Notes: generated by a model not told the origin, from the letters alone. 61,252 nucleotides of DNA from DASYRM01 sp036004405 (GCA_036004405.1 DASYRM010000197.1:1-61252), one strand, 5' to 3'. Numbered from the stretch's first letter, positions 17,369 through 25,983 are shown. Numbers and translations: made by a program.

Positions 17369-19002
17369 CAGCCGGCGACCCACTCTGGTACAAAGACGCC
17401 GTCATCTATCAGCTCCACGTCAAGACGTTCTTCGACAGCGACGGGGACGGCGTGGGCGATTTTCGCGGGCTCACGAGCAAGCTCGATTACCTTCAGGCGC
17501 TCGGGGTCAACACGCTGTGGCTGCTGCCCACGTTTCCGTCGCCGTTTCGCGACGACGGCTACGACATCGCCGACTACTACAGCATTCACCCCATGTACGG
17601 CACGATGGAAGACTTCCAGGGCTTCCTCGCCGCCGCGCACGATCGCGGCCTCCGGGTCGTCACCGAGCTGGTGCTGAACCACACCTCCGACAAGCACCCG
17701 TGGTTCCTCCAGGCGCGCAGCTCCCGCGACAACCCGCGCCGCGACTGGTACGTGTGGAGCGATACCGACGACAAGTACCGCGGCGTCCGCATCATCTTCC
17801 TCGACACCGAGACGTCCAACTGGGCCTGGGACCCGGTGTCGAGGCAGTACTACTGGCACCGCTTCTTCAGCCATCAGCCCGATCTCAACTACGACAACCC
17901 CGCGGTGCGCGAGGAGATGTGGCAGGTGATGAAGTTCTGGGCCGAGCTCGGCGTGGACGGTTTCCGCGTGGACGCGGTGCCCTATCTGGTCGAGCGCGAA
18001 GGCACCACGTGCGAGGGCATGCCCGAGACGCACGAGGTGATCAAGTTCCTGCGCGGGCGCCTCGACGCGCACTTTCCCGGGCGGATGCTGCTCGCCGAAG
18101 CCAACCAGGTCCCGGAGCTCGTGCGGCCGTACTTCGGAGACGGCGACGAGTTCCACATGGCGTTCCACTTCCCGCTGATGACGCGCATGTTCATGGCGAT
18201 CCGGCTGGAAGATCGCGGTCCGCTCACCGACATCATCCGCCGCACGCCGGCTTTGCCCGACAACTGCCAGTGGGCGGTGTTCCTCCGCAATCATGACGAG
18301 CTGACGCTCGAGATGGTGACGCCCGAAGAGCGCGAGTTCATGTACGACGAGTACGCGCGCGACCCGGTGGCGCGGCTCAATCTCGGCATCCGGCGCCGCT
18401 TGGCGCCGCTGCTCGACGGCGACCGCCGGCGTGTCGAGCTGATGAATGGCCTGCTGATGTCGCTGCCCGGGAGTCCTATCGTCTACTACGGCGACGAGAT
18501 CGGGATGGGCGACAACGTCTACCTGGGCGATCGCAACGGCGTCCGCACGCCGATGCAGTGGAGCGGCGGGTGGAACGGCGGCTTCTCGACCGCCGATCCG
18601 GAGCGCCTGGCCTTCGCGATGATTTCCAACCCGGTCTACGGCTACCAGGCCGTGAACGTGCTGGCGCAGGAGCGCAGCGGCCACACTCTCCTGAACTGGA
18701 TGCGGCGCCTGATTCGCGTCCGCCAGTCGACGCGCGTGTTCAGCCGCGGCAGCCTGACGCTGCTCGAGCCGCCCAACCAGCGGGTGCTTGCCTACGTCCG
18801 CGCTTTCCAGAAGGAGCAGGTGCTGGTGGTGAACAACCTGTCGGGCACGGTGCAGGCCGTGGAGCTCGACCTGTCGTCGCTCGCGGGCGCCATCCCGGTC
18901 GAGATGTTCGGGCAGAGCCTCTTCCCGCGCATCGGCACCCAGCCGTATCTGCTGACGCTCGGGCCGCACGCGTTCTACTGGTTCCGGCTGCGCCGCCTCT
19001 AG
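17365..19002 (+). CDS. treS: Trehalose synthase / maltose alpha-D-glucosyltransferase (GH13)
   Basis: The 545-aa protein matches TreS along its length. It begins LWYKDAVIYQLHVKTFFDSD and has the GH13 catalytic triad: nucleophile Asp203 (GFRVDAVPYL), acid/base Glu245 (LLAEANQ) and Asp311 (LRNHDELT). TreS interconverts maltose and trehalose. The kinase (Mak/Pep2) domain that follows TreS in some bacteria is absent. The start is GTG within the preceding gene's stop (GTGA). With the synthase fusion it gives two routes to trehalose, and with glgB nearby it could connect trehalose to glycogen, though GlgE and a maltokinase are not in this window. Confidence 0.93.
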   Translation: MTAGDPLWYKDAVIYQLHVKTFFDSDGDGVGDFRGLTSKLDYLQALGVNTLWLLPTFPSPFRDDGYDIADYYSIHPMYGTMEDFQGFLAAAHDRGLRVVTELVLNHTSDKHPWFLQARSSRDNPRRDWYVWSDTDDKYRGVRIIFLDTETSNWAWDPVSRQYYWHRFFSHQPDLNYDNPAVREEMWQVMKFWAELGVDGFRVDAVPYLVEREGTTCEGMPETHEVIKFLRGRLDAHFPGRMLLAEANQVPELVRPYFGDGDEFHMAFHFPLMTRMFMAIRLEDRGPLTDIIRRTPALPDNCQWAVFLRNHDELTLEMVTPEEREFMYDEYARDPVARLNLGIRRRLAPLLDGDRRRVELMNGLLMSLPGSPIVYYGDEIGMGDNVYLGDRNGVRTPMQWSGGWNGGFSTADPERLAFAMISNPVYGYQAVNVLAQERSGHTLLNWMRRLIRVRQSTRVFSRGSLTLLEPPNQRVLAYVRAFQKEQVLVVNNLSGTVQAVELDLSSLAGAIPVEMFGQSLFPRIGTQPYLLTLGPHAFYWFRLRRL

Positions 19003-19009
19003 GAGCGCG

Positions 19010-20278
19010 ATGGCCGTGGCCGACGACAGCCTTCTTTCCGACGATCTCCTGCGGCAGCTGATGGCCACCGGCCACGTGGACATCCTGGTGGGCGTTCCCA
19101 CGCTCAACAACGCGTCCACGGTGGTGGACGTGGTGCGCGCGGCGCAGCGCGGCATCGCGCAGTACTTCCCGCGCGCGCGGGCGCTCATCTTCAACGCCGA
19201 CAGCGGGTCCGACGACGGCACGCCCACGCTGGTCCGCGACGCCACGACCGACGACACCGGCACCGTCAGCGCCTCGCGGCCGCTCCGCACCACGAATCGC
19301 ATCAGCACGCCGTATCACGGGCTGCCGGGCAAGGGGAGCGCTCTGCGGGTGATCTTCGCGGTGGCGGATCTGTTGTCGGCGGACGCCATCGTGACGCTCG
19401 ATCCCAACGTGATCAGCGTGACGCCGGACTGGATTCCCGCCCTTGCGGCCCCCGTGCGCGACGGGCACGCCGACCTCGTTGCGCCCCGCTACCCGCGTGC
19501 GGCCACCGATGGGCCGCTGGTGACGCAGCTGGTGCGGCCCCTGGTGCGCGCGGCCTACGGCTGGACGCTATACGAGCCGCTGATGGGGGAGTTCGGCTGC
19601 TCACCGCAGTTCGCCGCGCACTGTCTCGAGCACCCGGCATTGGGCACCGTCATCCCGGAGGACGTGGACGTATGGATGGCGGCCGAGGCGTTGGCCAAGG
19701 GCTTCCGCCCCGCGCAGGCGGCGCTCGGACCGCGCCTGCTCGGGGCGCCGCGAAAGCGGCCCGCCCTGCGTGACGTGTTCCAGCAGGTGATGGACGCCGT
19801 GTGCGCGTGCCTCGAGCTGCACGATGCGTACTGGCTCCCACGCGGCGCGGCCGATCCGGTCCCGTGCTTCGGCACCTTGAACGGTGCGGTGGAGCCCGGT
19901 CCGCACCCCGACGTGACTGCCATGGCCGAGGCCTTTGCGCGCGACGTCGCTGCGCTGCGCCCCGTGCTCGCAACCATTCTCACCGAGACGACCCTGGCCG
20001 GTGTGACGGCGGCCGCGGCCACGCCGCCCCGGCTGGTCTACGACGACGACCTGTGGGCGGCCACGGTGTTCGAGTTTCTGCTCGCGTACCACCGCGCGGT
20101 GATGACGCGCGAACACGTCACGCAGACCTTGTTACCGCTCTATCTCGGCCGGACCGCGGCGTTCCTGATGCAGCACGCCTCGTCGGAGCCGGCCATCGTG
20201 GACGCCGCGTTCGAATCACTGTGTCTGGCGTTCGAGCGCGCCAAGCCGTCCGCGGCGGCGCTGTGGAAGAAAGCATGA
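19010..20278 (+). CDS. GT-A glycosyltransferase, possibly mannosyl/glucosylglycerate synthase-like
   Basis: The 422-aa protein has a GT-A fold start (DILVGVPTLNNASTV), a GKGSALR motif, a likely DxD equivalent (TLDPNV), PDWI, a PRYPRA motif and a later PEDVDVWMA. This order (GKG, acid motif, TPDWI, PR, DxW) resembles mannosylglycerate synthase and related glucosylglycerate enzymes better than ordinary GT2 enzymes. If so, it would make a compatible solute, which fits its place 7 nt after treS and 10 nt before an MscS-like channel gene. This is inference; the sugar and acceptor are unknown. Confidence 0.65.
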   Translation: MAVADDSLLSDDLLRQLMATGHVDILVGVPTLNNASTVVDVVRAAQRGIAQYFPRARALIFNADSGSDDGTPTLVRDATTDDTGTVSASRPLRTTNRISTPYHGLPGKGSALRVIFAVADLLSADAIVTLDPNVISVTPDWIPALAAPVRDGHADLVAPRYPRAATDGPLVTQLVRPLVRAAYGWTLYEPLMGEFGCSPQFAAHCLEHPALGTVIPEDVDVWMAAEALAKGFRPAQAALGPRLLGAPRKRPALRDVFQQVMDAVCACLELHDAYWLPRGAADPVPCFGTLNGAVEPGPHPDVTAMAEAFARDVAALRPVLATILTETTLAGVTAAAATPPRLVYDDDLWAATVFEFLLAYHRAVMTREHVTQTLLPLYLGRTAAFLMQHASSEPAIVDAAFESLCLAFERAKPSAAALWKKA

Positions 20279-20288
20279 GGGCACGGAC

Positions 20289-20993
20289 ATGACTCAGATG
20301 ATCGCGGAAGCGGTGCGGCAGGCGAGCGTGAACTTCATGGACACGGTGGCCATGCTGCTGCCGCGCATCCTGATCACGGCGAGCATCGTCGCCGTCGGCT
20401 GGGTCATCGCGTGGGCCCTCAAATGGGCCGTGCGCTGGATCCTCATCTGGTCCCGCTTCAACCACTTCTGCGAACGCATCGGCGTGAGCGCCGTGCTCAA
20501 GACGGCGGACCTGCCGCCGGCCGATCATCTGGTGAGCCTGATCGTGTTCTGGCTGGTCTGGGTGGGGTTCCTGCTGTCGGGCGTGGACGTGCTCGGCTTC
20601 ACCGCCCTCGAGGGGATGGTGCGGAGCTTCGCGCAGTTCGTGCCGCGCCTGATCGTCGCCATCGTGATCGTCGTGCTCGGCTTCGTCGTGGCCAACTTCG
20701 CGTGGCGCGCGACCCTGATTGCCGCCGTGAACGCGCGGGTGCCGTCGCCGCGCGTCGTGAGCGGCGCGGTGCGCGCGCTGGTGCTCATCCTGGCCGGCGC
20801 GATGGCGCTCGATCAGATCGCGCTCGCGCGCACCATCGTGCTCACCGCGTTTGCGATCGCCTTCGGTGCCGTGATGCTCGGGCTGGCGATCGCATTTGGC
20901 GTGGGCGGCGGCGGCATCGCCCGCCGCATCCTCGATCACTGGTTCCCGGAGCACCCTCAGGCAGCGGAGCAGGAGGAGTTCCGGCACCTCTGA
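20289..20993 (+). CDS. Mechanosensitive-channel-like protein with TM-helix repeats
   Basis: The 234-aa protein has about five membrane segments: residues 20-45, 70-90, 105-130, 155-175 and 180-205. The pattern (PRLIVAIVIVVLGFVVANFAW and a Gly/Ala-rich last helix IAFGAVMLGLAIAFGVGGGG) matches 'conserved TM helix' proteins related to MscS, but the cytoplasmic MscS beta-domain is missing. GAGGG lies eight bases before the ATG. As the last gene of the trehalose/osmolyte cluster, it plausibly releases solutes or senses turgor on hypo-osmotic shock. Confidence 0.8.
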   Translation: MTQMIAEAVRQASVNFMDTVAMLLPRILITASIVAVGWVIAWALKWAVRWILIWSRFNHFCERIGVSAVLKTADLPPADHLVSLIVFWLVWVGFLLSGVDVLGFTALEGMVRSFAQFVPRLIVAIVIVVLGFVVANFAWRATLIAAVNARVPSPRVVSGAVRALVLILAGAMALDQIALARTIVLTAFAIAFGAVMLGLAIAFGVGGGGIARRILDHWFPEHPQAAEQEEFRHL

Positions 20994-20997
20994 ACCT

Positions 20998-21034
20998 GGG
21001 GCAGGTAGGTCAGGTGGGTCAGGTGGGTAGGGGA
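20998..21034 (+). repeat. G-rich repeat with 9-bp period
   Basis: GGCAGGTAG then GTCAGGTGG twice and GTAGGGGAT repeat every 9 bases, starting a few bases after the channel gene stop. Confidence 0.55.
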
Positions 21035-21040
21035 TCTGTC

Positions 21041-21094
21041 GTGGGGGCCGCCTTCCGCCTTCGCCAAGGCTACGGCGGACAAGTCAGGCGGCCC
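21041..21094. repeat. REP-like palindrome interrupted by a nested hairpin
   Basis: GTGG plus GGGCCGCC (21045-21052) and GGCGGCCC (21087-21094) are the two arms of the common palindrome. Between them are 34 nt instead of the usual 4-nt TTCA loop. The extra 30 nt form their own hairpin (CCGCC ... GGCGG at about 21055-21078). The arms pair perfectly despite the insertion. Confidence 0.6.
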
Positions 21095-21104
21095 GTTCGT
21101 GGCT

Positions 21105-21122
21105 GCGGGCCGTCAGGCCCGC
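21105..21122. terminator. Hairpin at the 3' end of the kinase gene
   Basis: GCGGGCC (21105-21111) pairs with GGCCCGC (21116-21122) around GTCA. It touches the minus-strand kinase stop at 21124 and lies between convergent genes, so a terminator role is plausible. Confidence 0.45.
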
Positions 21123-21123
21123 T

Positions 21124-22575
21124 TCAGGCGTCCAGCCCAGCGGCCCGCGCAGTTGACGGCTCGATGAAGGCGAACGTGATGGCGACGCCGACGGCGAGCA
21201 CGAGCAGCACCACGTCGAGCACCGACTGCGCCGCCACGAGGCCGGCGCCGATCACGAGCGAGACGACCAGCATGATGTCGGCGAGGCGGATGAACGGCGC
21301 CGAGCGCCGGCGTGCCCACGCCAGCTCGCCGGCGTGCTGCCGCGACATGAACCACAGGTGCAGCCGCAGCATGCTCGCCATGAGCGCCGAGATCGCGGTG
21401 GCGATGAAGAACCCGCGCCCCTCGAGGCCGCCGATCTGCGCCTTCGCCAGCCACGCCGGCACGAGCATCACGGCATAGGCCGCGGCCGCCGCGCCCTGAT
21501 GGAACTCCCACCAGAACCGCGCCGAGCGAACCCGGGCTGCCGCACGGGTTCCGGTATCGGTGCCGGGAGCCGCCGCTTCGAGCGCTGCCACCAGCTCGCC
21601 TGCGCCGGCGTACCGGCGACCGGGTTCGGCGTCACGCGCGCGATCGGCAATGCGTTGCAGCGCTGGTTCCACCGGCGCGCCCGACCCCGCCATCAGCGGA
21701 TGCCGTCCCGACAGCATCTCCGCCAGGATGATGCCGAAGGCAAAGATGTCGGTGCGCGCGTCGGGCGTGCCGCCGACCAGCTGTTCCGGCGCCATGTAGG
21801 CCGGCGTGCCGATCATCGCGCCCTCGCGCGTGAGCTTGGTATGGCGAGTGCCGGTGGGACTTTCGAGCCACGCGATGCCGAAGTCCACGATCTTGGCGGT
21901 GCCGCCCGGCCCGACGACGATGTTCTCGGGCTTGAGGTCGCGGTGGATGACGCCGGCGTCGTGCGCGGCGCGGAGCCCGCGCGCCACGTGCAGCGCAATC
22001 TGCCGGGCGGTCGCCACGTCGATCGGCCCCTCGTCGATCACGGCGCGCAGCGTGCGGCCGTCGAGGTATTCGGACGCCAGCAGCAGGTGCCCCTCCACCT
22101 CTTCGAGTGAATAGACGGTGGCCACTGCCGGGTCCGCGATGGTGGCCGCCGCGCGTGCCTCCCGTTTCAACCGTTCGCGCAGCTCGGGGTTGTCGGCCAG
22201 CGAGACCGGAAGCGATTTGAGGGCGACGTTGCGGTGCAGCCGCCGATCGGTGGCGAGATACACGACCCCCATGCCGCCGCGCCCGATGGCGCGGACGATC
22301 TCGTACTCGCCGACGCGATCGCCGGGGTGCCACGCCGCGCCGTCGACATCGCCTTCGGGGAGCGTCGCCAGCGCCACGTCCTCGGGCTCCACCTGCGCGG
22401 GTTGATCGAGAAACCCGCCCAGGGTGTCGAAGGAGCGCAACAGCCGTTCGGCGTCGGCGAGCAGCGCCGCGTCGCTTCCGCACTCCTGGCGCAGCCACGC
22501 CGCGCGCGCCTCCGCTGGATGTTCGAGGGCCCCGTTGAAGATGGCTTTGATCTGGCTCCAGCGCTGCGGCGTCAC
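21124..22575 (-). CDS. Membrane-anchored Ser/Thr protein kinase
   Basis: The 483-aa protein has a short N-terminal helical region common to acidobacterial kinases (TPQRWSQIKAIFNGALE), then a Hanks-type kinase domain at about residues 90-345. It shows IGRGGMGVVYLA, the lysine in VALKSLP, HRDLKPENIV, DFGIAW and GTPAYMAPEQ, all needed for activity. The C-terminus has about four membrane helices (residues 370-475) instead of an extracellular sensor domain. The start is GTG, overlapping the sigma factor stop (GTGA). Pairing with an ECF sigma factor suggests that phosphorylation controls that sigma, as known for some kinase-linked ECF groups; here it is inferred from gene order. Confidence 0.93.
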   Translation of the reverse strand: MTPQRWSQIKAIFNGALEHPAEARAAWLRQECGSDAALLADAERLLRSFDTLGGFLDQPAQVEPEDVALATLPEGDVDGAAWHPGDRVGEYEIVRAIGRGGMGVVYLATDRRLHRNVALKSLPVSLADNPELRERLKREARAAATIADPAVATVYSLEEVEGHLLLASEYLDGRTLRAVIDEGPIDVATARQIALHVARGLRAAHDAGVIHRDLKPENIVVGPGGTAKIVDFGIAWLESPTGTRHTKLTREGAMIGTPAYMAPEQLVGGTPDARTDIFAFGIILAEMLSGRHPLMAGSGAPVEPALQRIADRARDAEPGRRYAGAGELVAALEAAAPGTDTGTRAAARVRSARFWWEFHQGAAAAAYAVMLVPAWLAKAQIGGLEGRGFFIATAISALMASMLRLHLWFMSRQHAGELAWARRRSAPFIRLADIMLVVSLVIGAGLVAAQSVLDVVLLVLAVGVAITFAFIEPSTARAAGLDA

Positions 22576-23144
22576 GGCGCCTCGCCCTCGCCCTGGCCCT
22601 CGCCCTCGAGCGCCTGCTTGAGCCAGGCGCGCGCCATCGCCCACTGCCGCTTCACCGTGGCCGGCGAGACGCCCACGGCTTCAGCGGTCTCTTCGACCGT
22701 CAGCCCGCCGAAATAGCGCAGTTCGACCACCTGCGCCGCCTCCGGATCGAACGCCGCCAGACGAGACAGCGCCTCGTCGAGCGCCAGCACGTCCACGTCG
22801 CCGGGGCGATCGGCGTCGGCGCGGCCAAACTCGGGCCGTACCGCAGACGGCGGGGCGCTGATGTCGTTGAGCGTCACCTGGTGTCCGCCGCCGTCGCGCT
22901 TGGCGGCGCGCTTGCCTCGCGCGCGCTGCACCAGGATCTGCCGCATCGACAATGCGGCGATGGCAAGGAAGTGCGTGCGATTCTGAAACTCGCGGGTGCG
23001 CTCCGCCGCCATCCGGACGAAGGCCTCGTTGACGAGCCCCGTCGCCTGAAGGGTCTGGCCGGGACGCTCGCGGCCCATGTAGCGGGCCGCGATTCGCCGG
23101 AGCTCGTCGTAGACGAGCGGCATCAGTTCGTGATGGGCTTTCAC
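22572..23144 (-). CDS. ECF-subfamily RNA polymerase sigma factor
   Basis: The 190-aa protein carries sigma region 2 (PLVYDELRRIAARYM, LVNEAFVRM, THFLAIAALSMRQILVQRAR) and region 4 (LDEALSRLAAFDPEAAQVVELRYFGGLTVEETAEAVGVSPATVKRQW). This is the pattern of the acidobacterial/planctomycete ECF group usually found beside Ser/Thr kinases and lacking a classical anti-sigma. The only start in the open frame is GTG at 23144. It is 29 nt after the cyclophilin stop and overlaps the kinase by four bases. Confidence 0.92.
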   Translation of the reverse strand: MKAHHELMPLVYDELRRIAARYMGRERPGQTLQATGLVNEAFVRMAAERTREFQNRTHFLAIAALSMRQILVQRARGKRAAKRDGGGHQVTLNDISAPPSAVRPEFGRADADRPGDVDVLALDEALSRLAAFDPEAAQVVELRYFGGLTVEETAEAVGVSPATVKRQWAMARAWLKQALEGEGQGEGEAP

Positions 23145-23173
23145 GGGCGGTTGGAAGCGCCCCGCAGCAGGGC

Positions 23174-23689
23174 CTAAGTACGCGTGATCTTAACGGAGTT
23201 GATGACGACGTCCTTCACTGGCCGATCCTGCCGGCCCGTCGGGGTGGTGCCGATACGGCGCACCACGTCCATGCCCGCGGTGACCTCGCCGAACACGGAA
23301 TGGCGGTTGTCCAGATGCGGGGTCGGGCCCAGCGTGATGAAGAACTGGCTGCCGTTGGTGTTGGGGCCGGCGTTGGCCATCGACAGGATGCCCGCCTTGG
23401 TGTGGCGCAGGCTCGGGTGGAATTCGTCCTTGAACTTGTAGCCGGGGCCGCCGATGCCCTGGCCCAGCGGATCGCCTCCCTGGATCATGAAGCCTTCGAT
23501 GACGCGGTGAAAGATGATGCCGTCGTAGAACGGCGTGTTCGTCATCTTCTCCTTCGTCCCCGGGTGGGTCCACTCCTTGGTCCCCTCCGCGAGGCCCACG
23601 AAGTTGGCCACCGTATCGGGCGCCTCCTGATCGAACAGGCGCACCGTGAAACTGCCTTCGGTCGTTGCGAACTCAGCGTGAACAGCCAC
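23174..23689 (-). CDS. Cyclophilin-type peptidyl-prolyl isomerase
   Basis: The 171-aa cytosolic protein is a complete cyclophilin. Family marks are TVANFVGLAEG, FYDGIIFHRVIEGFMIQGGDP, GPNTNGSQFFITLGPTPHLD and HSVFGEV. The active-site Arg (FHRV) and the Phe and Gln of the substrate pocket (QFFIT) are present. The GTG at 23689 is chosen because GGAGG lies seven bases upstream; longer frames upstream have no such site. It is the first gene of a short operon with the sigma factor and kinase and is divergent from glgB. Confidence 0.93.
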   Translation of the reverse strand: MAVHAEFATTEGSFTVRLFDQEAPDTVANFVGLAEGTKEWTHPGTKEKMTNTPFYDGIIFHRVIEGFMIQGGDPLGQGIGGPGYKFKDEFHPSLRHTKAGILSMANAGPNTNGSQFFITLGPTPHLDNRHSVFGEVTAGMDVVRRIGTTPTGRQDRPVKDVVINSVKITRT

Positions 23690-23721
23690 TCGGGATCCTC
23701 CGCTCCTATCGTAATCCGTCA

Positions 23722-23769
23722 GCCTGTTGCCTCTTGCCTCTGGGCGGAAGGCTAAAGGCCAAAGGCCGG
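23722..23769. repeat. Heptanucleotide-period repeat upstream of glgB
   Basis: Seven-base units run through the divergent intergenic region: GCCTGTT, GCCTCTT, GCCTCTG, GGCGGAA, GGCTAAA, GGCCAAA. The two halves have opposite purine/pyrimidine bias and can partly pair. It ends directly at the glgB -10 box. Confidence 0.5.
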
Positions 23770-23775
23770 TACAAT
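23770..23775 (+). promoter_or_regulatory. Candidate -10 box, leaderless type, for glgB
   Basis: TACAAT ends exactly 6 nt before the glgB ATG at 23782. There is no Shine-Dalgarno between. A matching -35 is not evident in the repeat upstream. Confidence 0.45.
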
Positions 23776-23781
23776 TCGGCC

Positions 23782-25983
23782 ATGAGGCGTGCCGAGACAC
23801 GGGCGCTCGGTGCCGTGGCCGAAGGGCTGAGCGACGATCCGTTCGCGGTGCTCGGCCGTCACCCGGCGCCGGCTGGAAGCCCCCCGGGCGCCATCATCCG
23901 GACGCTGCAGCCGGCGGCGTCGGCCGTCGAGGTAGTGGCCGATGGCCGGGTGATCCCGATGGAACGCCGGCGGGCCGAGGGGCTGTTCGTCGCCGCCGTG
24001 CCGTGGAACCGGCCGCTCGAGGAGCTCGGCTACACGCTGCGGGTCCACGACGCGAGCGGCGTGCACGACCTGATCGATCCCTACCAGTTCGGTCCTCTCC
24101 TCACCGATTTCGACTTGCACCTCTTCTCCGAAGGCCGGCACCTCCGCGCCTGGGAACAGCTCGGCTCGCGACGACGCACCGTCGGCGCGGTCGAGGGGGT
24201 GCACTTTGCCGTCTGGGCGCCGAACGCGCAACGCGTCAGCGTGGTCGGCGACTTCAACCGCTGGGACGGGCGCGCGCACGTGATGCGGCGGCTCGTGCCG
24301 TCGGGCATCTGGGAGATGTTCATCCCGGGTCTGGCGGACGGCGCCCGCTACAAGTACGAGGTGCGCACGCGAGACGGTCATCTGCTCGACAAGGCGGACC
24401 CTTACGCGCGTCAGCTCGAAACTCCGCCGCATACCGCGTCGATCGTGTCGAGCGGCGGCACCTACACGTGGGGCGACGGCGACTGGATGCGGACTCGCGA
24501 GTCGCTTGGCGAATGGCGCGAGCGGCCGATGTCGATCTACGAGGTGCATCTCGGCTCGTGGCGGCGGCGCGAGGGCGAGCCGCAATACAGCCTGTCGTAT
24601 CGCGAGCTGGCGGCCACGCTGGTGCCCTACGCGCGCGAGATGGGCTACACGCACATCGAGCTGTTGCCCGTGATGGAGCACCCGTTCTTCGGCTCCTGGG
24701 GCTATCAGGTGGTGGGCTTCTTCGCGCCGTCGAGCCGGTTCGGCACGCCTGACGACTTCCGGTACTTCGTGGACCAGTGCCACCAGCACGGGCTCGGCGT
24801 GATTCTGGACTGGGTGCCCGGCCACTTTCCCAAGGACGGCCACGGCCTGGTGCGCTTTGACGGCACCGCGCTCTATGAGCACGAAGACCCGCGCCGGGGC
24901 GAGCATCGCGAGTGGGGGACGCTGGTCTTCAACTACGGACGCGACGAGGTCCGCACGTTCCTCCTGAGCAACGCCCTCTACTGGCTCGAGGAGTTCCACG
25001 CCGACGGCCTGCGCGTGGACGCGGTGGCGTCGATGCTGTATCTCGACTACTCGCGGAGCGAAGGGGAGTGGCTACCAAACCAGCGAGGCGGCCGCGAGAA
25101 CCTCGAGGCGGTGGAGTTCCTGAGGCAGCTGAACATCGTCACGCACGGACGCCAGCCCGGCACCATCACCGTGGCCGAAGAGTCCACCTCGTGGCCGGCC
25201 GTGAGCCGACCGACCTTCGACGGCGGCCTTGGCTTCACCTACAAGTGGAACATGGGCTGGATGCACGACATGCTCGCCTACATGCGCGAGGATCCGGTGC
25301 ACCGGCGCTGGCATCACGGTCAGATCACGTTCTCGATGCTCTACGCGTTCACCGAGAACTTCGTGCTGCCGTTCTCGCACGACGAGGTCGTGTACGGCAA
25401 ACGCTCGATGCTCGACAAGATGCCCGGTGATCTGTGGCAGAAGCACGCGTCGCTGCGCGCGCTCTACGGATACCTGTTCGCGCACCCGGGCAAGAAGCTG
25501 ATGTTCATGGGCGCCGAGTTCGGCCAGCGCCACGAGTGGAACCACGACACCAGCCTCGATTGGGCCCAGCTCGAGGACCCGAAGCACCAGGGGCTGCAGC
25601 GCTGGGTCCGCGACCTCAACGCGGTGTATCGCCACGAGCCGTCGCTGCATCAGGTGGACTTCGACGCCAGCGGCTTCAACTGGATCGACTGTCACGACGC
25701 CGACAAGAGCATCGTGTCGCTGCTTCGAAAGGCGCGCGACGGGGCGGACTTCATCGTGGCGGTCGCCAACTTCACGCCGGTGCCGCGCACCGGCTACGTG
25801 GTCGGCGTGCCGGCGACGGGCAGTTATCGGGAAGTGCTCAACAGCGACGCGAGCATCTACGGCGGGACCGACGTGGGGAACGGCGGCGCCGTTGCCGCCG
25901 ACGGCCCGCCGGCGCACGGCTTCGATGTCTCGCTGCGGCTCACCGTGCCGCCGTTGGGTTTCCTGCTGCTGAAGAAGAACTGA
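23782..25983 (+). CDS. glgB: 1,4-alpha-glucan branching enzyme GlgB
   Basis: The 733-aa protein has normal length for GlgB: an N-terminal region with CBM48 (residues about 20-230, ending with HFAVWAPNAQRVSVVGDFN) and a GH13 domain. The catalytic residues are in place: Asp413 (GLRVDAV), Glu466 (VAEEST) and Asp534 (SHDEVVYGK). It makes alpha-1,6 branches in glycogen. Other glycogen genes are not adjacent, but the trehalose genes lie about 5 kb upstream. The gene converges on the PfkB kinase with only 31 nt between their stops. Confidence 0.96.
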   Translation: MRRAETRALGAVAEGLSDDPFAVLGRHPAPAGSPPGAIIRTLQPAASAVEVVADGRVIPMERRRAEGLFVAAVPWNRPLEELGYTLRVHDASGVHDLIDPYQFGPLLTDFDLHLFSEGRHLRAWEQLGSRRRTVGAVEGVHFAVWAPNAQRVSVVGDFNRWDGRAHVMRRLVPSGIWEMFIPGLADGARYKYEVRTRDGHLLDKADPYARQLETPPHTASIVSSGGTYTWGDGDWMRTRESLGEWRERPMSIYEVHLGSWRRREGEPQYSLSYRELAATLVPYAREMGYTHIELLPVMEHPFFGSWGYQVVGFFAPSSRFGTPDDFRYFVDQCHQHGLGVILDWVPGHFPKDGHGLVRFDGTALYEHEDPRRGEHREWGTLVFNYGRDEVRTFLLSNALYWLEEFHADGLRVDAVASMLYLDYSRSEGEWLPNQRGGRENLEAVEFLRQLNIVTHGRQPGTITVAEESTSWPAVSRPTFDGGLGFTYKWNMGWMHDMLAYMREDPVHRRWHHGQITFSMLYAFTENFVLPFSHDEVVYGKRSMLDKMPGDLWQKHASLRALYGYLFAHPGKKLMFMGAEFGQRHEWNHDTSLDWAQLEDPKHQGLQRWVRDLNAVYRHEPSLHQVDFDASGFNWIDCHDADKSIVSLLRKARDGADFIVAVANFTPVPRTGYVVGVPATGSYREVLNSDASIYGGTDVGNGGAVAADGPPAHGFDVSLRLTVPPLGFLLLKKN

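Noticed and set aside
17314..19308. Antisense frame across treS
   Set aside because: TreS on the plus strand has its full catalytic triad; the shadow protein is low-complexity.
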